From Galactobacter sp. (GTDB taxonomy: Bacteria; Actinomycetota; Actinomycetes; Actinomycetales; Micrococcaceae): DNA of 10,679 nt. The notes beneath the pieces are model-generated. The model was not told the origin of the DNA. It searched no databases and saw only the letters and a program-made list of their open reading frames with translations. The stretch covers positions 1-10,679 of the forward strand of contig JALAHE010000004.1 of NCBI GenBank assembly GCA_022712075.1. The letters are read 5' to 3'. Positions 5,948 to 10,679 of this stretch are shown here, piece by piece. The translations under genes were made by a program, and so were the position numbers. Position 1 is the first letter of the stretch; every line of letters begins with the position of its first letter.

Positions 5948-5978
5948 GAGAAAGGGTGGCGCTCACGCGCCGGGCGGC

Positions 5979-6638
5979 TCAGGCGCCCTGGGCCGCGGGG
6001 CGTCCCATGATCTCGGCCTCGAGGGCCTCGAGCTCGGCGTCGAGCGAGGCGAGCTCGGCCTGGTGCGCGCCGGCCTCCTCGCCCGTGGCGATGGCCTGGG
6101 CCATCGCGGCGGCGGCGCTCGCGCGGCGCAGCTCGAGCTCGCGGCGGTACTTCTCGTCCTCGGCCCACACTGCCTCGGCCTCGAGGCGCTTGGCCAGGAT
6201 GACCTCGGCGCGCTTCTGGTACATGTGCACCGTCAGGTGGGTGATGGCCAGGAGGACGACCGGCGGCATGGCGGCGACGAGCGCCGAGACGATGGTGGGG
6301 ATGCCGGAGTTCGTGGACTCGACCGTGAGGATCGCGTGCACCGAGTTGGCGGCGGTGGAGACGATCGCGCCGAAGAAGAGCAGGGCCCACGGGTACCACA
6401 TGGCGCGGCGGCCGTGACCATTGAGCGCGACGATCGCGACGGTGGCGGCCACGATCATGCCGTCGACGATGATGGGCCAGATCCAGGCGAGGCTCGAGCT
6501 GATGCCGGAGCGCTCGGCGAGGTCGGTCAAAGCGGCGAAGGACAGCACGAACGCGCCGACCGCGATGACGACAGTGGCGGCGACGGCCGTCCAGAGGACG
6601 CCACGGCCTGGCTCATTGCGGGGCGCAGTGGTGCTCAT
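5979..6638 (-). CDS. DUF2637 membrane protein with helical C-terminal tail
   Basis: A 219-residue integral membrane protein. Four hydrophobic segments lie at about 13-35, 47-72, 82-105 and 113-137. The stretch SFAALTDLA (33-41) followed by IWPIIVDGMIVAATVAIV (53-70) matches the DUF2637 family, found almost only in actinobacteria, including plasmid-spread (Spd-like) proteins. From about 142 to 212 the protein is charged, Ala/Glu/Arg-rich and predicted helical, probably a cytoplasmic coiled coil (AELASLDAELEALEAEIMG at the end). The function of the family is unknown. ATG 6638 is chosen because the conserved region starts soon after and GGAG lies upstream at normal distance; the longer frame back to 6761 would run through a hairpin. 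No conjugation or partition gene is nearby, so there is no support for a plasmid role here. Confidence 0.85.
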   Translation of the reverse strand: MSTTAPRNEPGRGVLWTAVAATVVIAVGAFVLSFAALTDLAERSGISSSLAWIWPIIVDGMIVAATVAIVALNGHGRRAMWYPWALLFFGAIVSTAANSVHAILTVESTNSGIPTIVSALVAAMPPVVLLAITHLTVHMYQKRAEVILAKRLEAEAVWAEDEKYRRELELRRASAAAAMAQAIATGEEAGAHQAELASLDAELEALEAEIMGRPAAQGA

Positions 6639-6681
6639 CGGGGGTCTCCGCTTCTCTTGCAAGCGTGCTGGTGCACAACGA

Positions 6682-6714
6682 GCGCCGCTGCAGCAGTGCG
6701 TGCAACAGCGGCGC
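6682..6714 (-). repeat. Inverted repeat in the leader of the DUF2637 gene
   Basis: GCGCCGCTG (6682-6690) and CAGCGGCGC (6706-6714) are perfect nine-base arms around a 15-base loop, 44 to 76 bases upstream of the start codon. A weak TANNNT element (TACGAT, minus strand 6765-6760) further upstream could be the -10 box, which would put this hairpin in the 5' leader. Role unknown. Confidence 0.4.
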
Positions 6715-6811
6715 ATGGGGAAAAAGGCCAAGGTCTCGAAATGATCTCGACGCCGTTCCATCGTAAAGCCAGGCGAATCTCACGCACAGCCATGCGACGT
6801 AGCTCACCTTG

Positions 6812-6827
6812 GTTGTCGCGGGTCAAC
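6812..6827. promoter_or_regulatory. Upstream GTTG-N8-CAAC site over the -35 box
   Basis: GTTG (6812-6815) and CAAC (6824-6827) form a short inverted repeat with an eight-base spacer that overlaps the exporter's -35 element. The same half-sites and spacing recur 28 bases downstream. The match is only four bases per arm, so alone it would be weak; the repetition makes it credible as a second operator. Confidence 0.5.
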
Positions 6828-6841
6828 TATCGGCGTATGGT
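6813..6841 (+). promoter_or_regulatory. Promoter of the exporter-MarR-nitroreductase operon
   Basis: TTGTCG (6813-6818, four of six consensus bases) and TATGGT (6836-6841, four of six) are separated by exactly 17 bases. Transcription would begin near 6848, leaving a leader of about 63 bases before the ATG at 6911. On the minus strand TTGACC (6826-6821) lies in the same place and could be part of the divergent DUF2637 promoter. Confidence 0.6.
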
Positions 6842-6858
6842 TGTTCCCAATCAACCAT
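6837..6858. promoter_or_regulatory. 22-bp inverted repeat over the -10 box, probable MarR operator
   Basis: ATGGTTG (6837-6843) and CAACCAT (6852-6858) are perfect seven-base arms with an eight-base centre. The element covers the -10 box and expected transcription start, the usual place for a repressor to act. It differs in sequence from the palindrome at 1664-1683, so the two MarR proteins should recognise different sites. The likely binder is the MarR protein encoded in this operon. Confidence 0.65.
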
Positions 6859-6863
6859 TTTTC

Positions 6864-6884
6864 GCCGGGGTGACGAGCCCCGGC
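6864..6884 (+). repeat. GC-rich hairpin in the exporter mRNA leader
   Basis: GCCGGGG (6864-6870) and CCCCGGC (6878-6884) form a perfect seven-pair stem with a seven-base loop, 26 bases before the ATG. It lies downstream of the predicted transcription start, so it would be in the leader RNA. It lacks a following T-run, so it is more likely a stability or translation element than a terminator. Confidence 0.45.
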
Positions 6885-6910
6885 TTCCGCTTGTGTATTG
6901 AAAGGACTTC

Positions 6911-8683
6911 ATGACGTCTGCTCCCACGGCGACCGGCTCCAAGCCCGGATCGTCTATGACGCACCGACAGGTGCTGGAGGCGCTCTCGGGCCTCCTCCTC
7001 GGCATGTTCGTGTCGATGATCGCCAACACCGTGGTCTCCACCTCGATGCCCACGATCGTCCACGACATCAACGGCACCCAGAGCGACTACACCTGGGTGA
7101 TCACGGCGGCCCTGCTGGCCACCACGGTCTCCACGCCCATCTGGGGCAAGCTCGCCGACCTCATGAACCGCAAGCTGCTCATGCAGCTCTCGCTCGTGAT
7201 CTTTGTGGCCGCTTCGGCCATCGCCGGCTTCTCCACCTCCCCCGAGATGCTCATCACCATGCGCGTCTTCCAGGGCCTGGGCGGCGGCGGCATGGCCGCG
7301 CTGTCCCAGATCATCATGGCCGACATCATCTCCCCGCGTGATCGCGGCAAGTACATGGGCCTTTTCGGCGCCGTCATGGCCGTCGGCACCGTGGGTGGCC
7401 CGCTGCTCGGCGGCGTCATCGCCGACCACATGGGCGGCTTCACGCCCGACGGCATGGGCTGGCGCTGGAACTTCTTCGTGTCCGTGCCGTTTGCGATCGC
7501 CGCGCTGATCCTGCTGCAGAAGACCCTGCGCCTGCCCAAGCTGGAGAAGCGCAAGGTCTCGATCGACTACATCGGCATCGTCCTGCTCGGCTCCGGCGTC
7601 TCGCTGCTGCTGATCTGGGTCTCCATGGCCGGCAGTTCCAAGACCGCCTCCTTCGCGTGGGCCTCCCCGCAGACCGCCTGGATGACCTCGATCGCCGCCG
7701 TGCTGCTGATCGCGTTCGTGTTCGTTGAGCTCAAGGTCAAGGAGCCGCTCATCGACATGCACCTCTTCCAGAACCGCACGTTCACGCTCTCCGTTGTCGC
7801 CTCGATCTCCGTTGGCCTGGCCATGTTCGGCTCCTCGGTCTACCTCTCGCAGTACATGATCATGGCCCGCGGCGCCACGGCCACGATGGCCGGCATCATG
7901 ACCATCCCGATGATGGCCGGCCTGCTGGTCATCTCCACCGTGGTCGGCGGCCTGATCACCCGCACCGGCAAGTGGAAGGGCTACGTCATCGCCGGCTCGG
8001 TGCTGCTGGCCGGCTCGCTCTTTGCCCTGGGCACCATCCACTACGACACCAACTACTGGCTCGTGGCCATCTACATGTTCATCATGGGTGCCGGCGTGGG
8101 CATGGTCATGCAGAACCTGGTCCTCGTGGTCCAGAACGCCGTGAACCCGCGCGAGATGGGCGTCGCCTCCTCGGCCGTCACCTTCTTCCGCTCCCTCGGC
8201 GGCACGATCGGCGTCTCCTGGCTCGGAGCCATGCTCGCGAACAAGATCCCGAGCCTGCTCGGCGAGAAGCAGGGCGAGCTCGCCACCGCGGGCGCCTCAC
8301 TCAAGCAGACCGACCCCGAGGCATACGCCGGCTTCATGAAGGAGTACGCCTCCGGCCAGCTGCCGACCCCGGCCTCGATGCCCGAGATCATCCGCCCCAT
8401 CTTCGAGTGGGTCTACGGCGACGGCATCGCGCACGTCTTCCTGCTGGCCGCTCCCCTGGCCATCGTGACCCTCATCGCGGTCATCTTCCTGCCGAACCTG
8501 CCCCTCTCGAACCAGACGCGCACCGAGCGCGCCGAGTCCGAGAAGGAGGCGGCCCTGGCCGCCGCCACCGTGGTGGCGGACGCCGGCGCCGAGCAGCAGG
8601 TGCTGGAGGGCACCCAGGCCGAGCCCGCGCCGTCGGGCAGCGGCGAGACCACTACGGGTGGACGGCATGGTCAGCGCGACTGA
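6911..8683 (+). CDS. DHA2-family (EmrB/QacA) 14-helix multidrug exporter
   Basis: A 590-residue proton-driven exporter in the cell membrane, the usual length for the 14-helix DHA2 family. The first helix begins near residue 24. Motif A is GKLADLMNRK (79-88). The segment QGLGGGGMAALSQIIMADII (121-140) and motif C GTVGGPLLGGVIAD (159-172) are clear drug:H+ antiporter signatures, followed by GWRWNFFVSVPF (183-194), a hallmark of DHA2 proteins. The last 45 residues form a charged Ala/Glu-rich cytoplasmic tail. AAAGGA lies a few bases before the ATG and fixes the start. It is the first gene of an operon with a MarR regulator and a nitroreductase. Substrate unknown; drugs, dyes or phenolic and quinone-like compounds are typical for MarR-linked members. 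Confidence 0.94.
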   Translation: MTSAPTATGSKPGSSMTHRQVLEALSGLLLGMFVSMIANTVVSTSMPTIVHDINGTQSDYTWVITAALLATTVSTPIWGKLADLMNRKLLMQLSLVIFVAASAIAGFSTSPEMLITMRVFQGLGGGGMAALSQIIMADIISPRDRGKYMGLFGAVMAVGTVGGPLLGGVIADHMGGFTPDGMGWRWNFFVSVPFAIAALILLQKTLRLPKLEKRKVSIDYIGIVLLGSGVSLLLIWVSMAGSSKTASFAWASPQTAWMTSIAAVLLIAFVFVELKVKEPLIDMHLFQNRTFTLSVVASISVGLAMFGSSVYLSQYMIMARGATATMAGIMTIPMMAGLLVISTVVGGLITRTGKWKGYVIAGSVLLAGSLFALGTIHYDTNYWLVAIYMFIMGAGVGMVMQNLVLVVQNAVNPREMGVASSAVTFFRSLGGTIGVSWLGAMLANKIPSLLGEKQGELATAGASLKQTDPEAYAGFMKEYASGQLPTPASMPEIIRPIFEWVYGDGIAHVFLLAAPLAIVTLIAVIFLPNLPLSNQTRTERAESEKEAALAAATVVADAGAEQQVLEGTQAEPAPSGSGETTTGGRHGQRD

Positions 8684-9281
8684 TCCCGCACCCACCCCGC
8701 TGAACTCCGTGTGTGCGCCCGGTTCCGGGCGTACACACGGGGGGATGCTGGCCGAGGGCGAGCAACTCAGCGAGCACGATCGCTCCATCCTGGCGGTGGA
8801 GCAGGAGTTCGCGAGGATGGTGGCCGGCGCGCGACGCTCCATGCGGGCCCGGGCCGTGGCCATGGACCCGAGCCTGCTCCCCTTCGACTTCAAGGTGGTC
8901 GGCGCGCTGTGGCACCATGACGCGCACCTGCCGGAGCACCGCGGGGTCACCTCCCGCGAGCTGACGGACATGCTGGAGACGGACAAGTCGATGGTCTCGC
9001 GCTCCGTCAAGCGCCTCGAGGAGATCGGATTTGTCCTGCGCGAGCCGGACCCGGCCGACGCCAGGGCCCAGCTCATCCGCCTCTCGGCCGAGGCCGCCGA
9101 ACGCTACGCGGCCACGAGCCACAAGCAGCGCATGGAGGTCCAGGAGCGCCTGCGTTCCTGGAACACCGACCAGGTGCAGCAGCTCGCGCAGCTGCTGCTC
9201 AAGCTCAACGGCCCCCGGCCCGACGAGCCGGCCGTCAACGTTCCGGTGAGCCCGGTCGATGACGCCACGCACACCGCGTAA
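8667..9281 (+). CDS. MarR-family transcriptional regulator (operon repressor)
   Basis: A winged helix-turn-helix regulator, up to 204 residues. The recognition segment SRELTDMLETDKSMVSRSV lies in the middle, followed by KRLEEIGFV and the wing DPADARAQLIRLS with the family D-x-R signature; flanking helices form the dimer. The start is uncertain. ATG 8667 has GGTGG five bases upstream and overlaps the exporter end by 17 bases (a GTG at 8658 is also in frame). ATG 8745 (178 residues) fits the family's usual N-terminus better, and the codons before it have lower third-position GC and include a near-perfect 34-bp inverted repeat, but it lacks a properly spaced ribosome site. It probably represses its own operon through the GTTG-N8-CAAC sites upstream of the exporter and is released by a toxic ligand. 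Confidence 0.88.
   Translation: MVSATDPAPTPLNSVCAPGSGRTHGGMLAEGEQLSEHDRSILAVEQEFARMVAGARRSMRARAVAMDPSLLPFDFKVVGALWHHDAHLPEHRGVTSRELTDMLETDKSMVSRSVKRLEEIGFVLREPDPADARAQLIRLSAEAAERYAATSHKQRMEVQERLRSWNTDQVQQLAQLLLKLNGPRPDEPAVNVPVSPVDDATHTA
8707..8740. repeat. 34-bp near-perfect inverted repeat at the exporter/MarR junction
   Basis: Sixteen-base arms (8707-8722 and 8725-8740) meet at a two-base centre, with one imperfect pair that is a G-U wobble in the plus-strand RNA. It begins 24 bases past the exporter stop. It could be a processing or attenuation hairpin reducing MarR translation relative to the exporter, a terminator without U-tract, or an operator. If the regulator starts at 8667 it is also coding. 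It ends immediately before GGGG-ATG at 8745. Confidence 0.6.
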
Positions 9282-9320
9282 GGCACCCACGAAGCAACGA
9301 AGATCAAGGATCGACCTTTC

Positions 9321-9941
9321 ATGAGCACCACCACCGCCGAGCCCGTCCGCGTCCTCGACGAGGAGGCCCTCGGCCTGCTGTTCACGCACGCCCACACCGC
9401 GAACTCGTTTGCGCCCACCGAGGTGCCGGATGCGGTGCTCGAGCGCCTGCACGAGCTCACGGTCATGCCGCCCACGGCCATGAACACGCAGCCGCTGCGC
9501 ATCATGTGGGTCCGCAGCCCCGAGGCCAAGGCCACCGTTGGTGCGCTCATGGGCGAGGGCAACCGCGAGAAGACGCTCGCCGCGCCGCTCGTTGCGGTGC
9601 TGGCCTTCGACGCCTCCTGGCACGAGCACCTCGAGACCCTGGCGCCCTTCCGCGCCGCGGCCAAGGAGACCTTCGCCGCCAACGAGCCGATGCGCGTGGG
9701 CATGGCCAAGACCAACGCCGCGATCCAGATGGGCTACTTCCTGCTGGCGGCGCGCGGGCTGGGCCTGGACGTGGGGCCGCAGGGCGGCTTCGACGCGAAG
9801 GGCATGGACGAGGCGTTCTTCACCGAAAACGGCTGGCAGTCCTTTGCCGTGGTGAACCTGGGTTACCCGGCGGCCGACGGCGCGGGGTACCGCGAGCGCC
9901 AGGCACGCCTGGGCTTTGGGCAGCAGACGCTGACCGTCTGA
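9321..9941 (+). CDS. RutE-like nitroreductase family protein (malonic semialdehyde reductase type)
   Basis: A 206-residue FMN-dependent oxidoreductase. The RutE/HadB-like pattern is clear: LLFTHAHTANSF near the start (19-30), MPPTAMNTQPLRIMWV (49-64), the EGNREKTLAAPLVAVLA segment (79-95), and the C-terminal GLGLDVGPQGGFD (146-158) with NGWQSFAVVNLGYP (170-183). Members reduce malonic semialdehyde to 3-hydroxypropionate in pyrimidine breakdown, or nitro and quinone compounds. No other rut gene is present, and the gene follows a MarR regulator by 39 bases behind a drug exporter, so a role in detoxifying an electrophile or quinone seems more likely. AAGGA lies ten bases before the ATG. Family confident; substrate inferred from context. 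Confidence 0.9.
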   Translation: MSTTTAEPVRVLDEEALGLLFTHAHTANSFAPTEVPDAVLERLHELTVMPPTAMNTQPLRIMWVRSPEAKATVGALMGEGNREKTLAAPLVAVLAFDASWHEHLETLAPFRAAAKETFAANEPMRVGMAKTNAAIQMGYFLLAARGLGLDVGPQGGFDAKGMDEAFFTENGWQSFAVVNLGYPAADGAGYRERQARLGFGQQTLTV

Positions 9942-9976
9942 GGTCTTCCCCGGCGTTGCGGGGGCTTCGGAGCACG

Positions 9977-10013
9977 ACGGCGCCGGTGCGGGTTTCTCCC
10001 GCACCGGCGCCGT
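9977..10013. terminator. Strong bidirectional terminator between convergent genes
   Basis: Perfect 16-base arms (9977-9992 and 9998-10013) around a TTTCT loop, about 35 bases past the nitroreductase stop and 26 bases past the VOC gene stop. Pairing extends two more positions with a G-U pair in the plus-strand RNA. It is followed on the plus strand by a T-containing but not pure T run. It serves the plus-strand operon and probably the convergent minus-strand gene. Confidence 0.85.
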
Positions 10014-10038
10014 TGCGTTGTCTCCGGGGTGGAGGGGG

Positions 10039-10473
10039 CTAGCCCTGCGGCTGCTCCCCGGCGATGTTGACGAACCAGGGCGTGCCGAAGCGGTCGGTGA
10101 GCTGCCCAAAGGCATCGCCCCACGGCGCGATCTCGAGCGGCATCTCGATGCTGCCTTCCGCGGCGAGGGCGGCCCAGTAGCCACGCAGGCGGGCGTCGTC
10201 CTCCGGGCCGCCGAAGAGAGCCAGGCGCGTGGAGGAGGCGGCCGGGAGGTCCATCTCCCGCGGGGTGTCGGAGGCCATGAGCAGCACCTCGCCGTCCACC
10301 GTGAGCTGGCCGTGCATGATGAGGGCGCGCTCGGCATCGTCCTCCCCCATGCCGAACTCGCCGAAGGTCGTCACCTCCAGCTTGCCACCGAAGACGTCGG
10401 CGTAGAAGTCCAGCGCCGCGCGGGCGGTGTCGCGGAAGCCGAGGTACGGGGAGAGATTGCGGTTCACGCTCAT
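10039..10473 (-). CDS. PhnB-like VOC (glyoxalase/bleomycin-resistance fold) protein
   Basis: A 144-residue cytoplasmic protein of the vicinal oxygen chelate superfamily. The start MSVNRNLSPYLGF (1-13) and TARAALDFYADVFGGK (16-31) are the classic PhnB-type opening, followed by the pattern EVLLMASD and the C-terminal WGDAFGQLTDRFGTPWFVNI. These proteins form dimers of beta-alpha repeats and often bind a metal, but most PhnB-like members have no proven reaction; annotations as a methyltransferase are inherited and unsupported. ATG 10473 is chosen over the longer frame to 10548 because it begins the conserved segment and has AGGAGG about five bases upstream. It is convergent with the nitroreductase operon. 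Function unknown. Confidence 0.88.
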   Translation of the reverse strand: MSVNRNLSPYLGFRDTARAALDFYADVFGGKLEVTTFGEFGMGEDDAERALIMHGQLTVDGEVLLMASDTPREMDLPAASSTRLALFGGPEDDARLRGYWAALAAEGSIEMPLEIAPWGDAFGQLTDRFGTPWFVNIAGEQPQG

Positions 10474-10679
10474 GGCGCCTCCTGGCACGAGTCGAGGGTG
10501 CTTGGAGCGCGGGCGAGGGCGCACCGCGCCGGTGGCCCATCCTGACACGGGCGGGCGGGGCGGAACAGCCCCTGGCAGGGCTCCCGCGCCTCTCGGGCCG
10601 CGGCTCCGCTGCAGCGGTTCGTGTGGGTGATCCCCCGCTCGCGCCCCTCACAGCCGGTCCGAGGCCGCGTGTTGTCCAC
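10474..10679. other. Region upstream of the VOC gene, no gene seen
   Basis: About 206 bases to the window edge hold no convincing coding region. A minus-strand open frame runs through it but has poor composition, no recognisable domain, and overlaps the VOC start. A 12-bp palindrome CCGCTGCAGCGG lies at 10606-10617. The VOC promoter should be here, but I could not assign clear -10 and -35 boxes. Confidence 0.4.

Noticed and set aside
6635..6826. Short minus-strand frames upstream of the DUF2637 start as an N-terminal extension or leader peptide
   Set aside because: They run through a hairpin, have no ribosome site or similarity I recognise, and the conserved protein begins at 6638.
6851..8041. 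Minus-strand open frame of 396 codons opposite the exporter
   Set aside because: Asp/Gly/His-rich low-complexity translation, antisense to clear MFS motifs.
9321..9941. Calling the nitroreductase rutE and assigning uracil catabolism
   Set aside because: No other rut gene is present and the MarR/exporter context points elsewhere, so only the family was called.
8652..10337. Long minus-strand open frame of 561 codons across MarR, nitroreductase and VOC genes
   Set aside because: It spans three genes with recognisable families and two hairpins, and its composition is that of a shadow frame.
10600..10640. tRNA-like GGTTCG segment near the right edge
   Set aside because: No acceptor stem, anticodon arm or consistent cloverleaf could be built around it.
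10470..10679. Small minus-strand open frame starting with GTG at the right edge
   Set aside because: It overlaps the start and ribosome site of the VOC gene and its sequence looks non-coding. A start outside the window cannot be excluded.

Overview
The window comes from the chromosome of a high-GC Gram-positive bacterium, most likely an actinobacterium of the Micrococcales type. The evidence is the strong G/C bias at third codon positions, the DUF2637 membrane protein, a NUDT19-like NUDIX hydrolase, a Ser/Thr/Pro-rich lipoprotein, and TANNNT -10 elements placed six bases before start codons. I cannot name the genus from sequence alone. I see no rRNA, tRNA, CRISPR array, transposase or phage gene. 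It reads as ordinary accessory and stress-response chromosome.

Left part, minus strand: a GTG-started MarR regulator (1182-1649) overlaps by four bases the start of an MFS exporter (1-1185) that runs off the left edge. A perfect 20-bp palindrome (1664-1683) sits in its promoter. A terminator hairpin (1719-1754) separates this operon from the one upstream: a Rieske-type [2Fe-2S] ferredoxin (3106-3459) and its FAD/NAD(P) ferredoxin reductase (1802-3109), overlapping by four bases. No oxygenase accompanies this electron-transfer pair in the window.

Middle part: a NUDIX hydrolase of the acyl-CoA diphosphatase (NUDT19) type (3638-4420, plus) faces a small secreted lipoprotein (4433-4936, minus). 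Their stop codons lie in the two arms of one short hairpin. Then come a FadR/FCD-type GntR regulator (5038-5826, minus), a strong composite terminator (5899-5947), and a four-helix DUF2637 membrane protein with a long helical tail (5979-6638, minus).

Right part, plus strand: a likely operon of a 14-helix DHA2 (EmrB/QacA) drug exporter (6911-8683), a second MarR regulator (start uncertain, ends 9281) and a RutE-like FMN nitroreductase (9321-9941). The promoter is readable (-35 at 6813, -10 at 6836). Two GTTG-N8-CAAC sites overlap its -35 and -10 elements and look like operators for the MarR protein. A 34-bp inverted repeat sits at the exporter/MarR junction. A perfect 16-bp stem terminator (9977-10013) ends the operon and also faces a convergent PhnB-like VOC protein (10039-10473, minus).

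The theme is two independent MarR-controlled efflux modules beside redox genes (ferredoxin pair, nitroreductase, VOC protein), which fits defence against toxic small molecules such as quinones, aldehydes, nitro compounds or phenolics. I found no convincing wholly new system. The most informative signals are the operator and hairpin structures and the exporter-MarR-nitroreductase operon.
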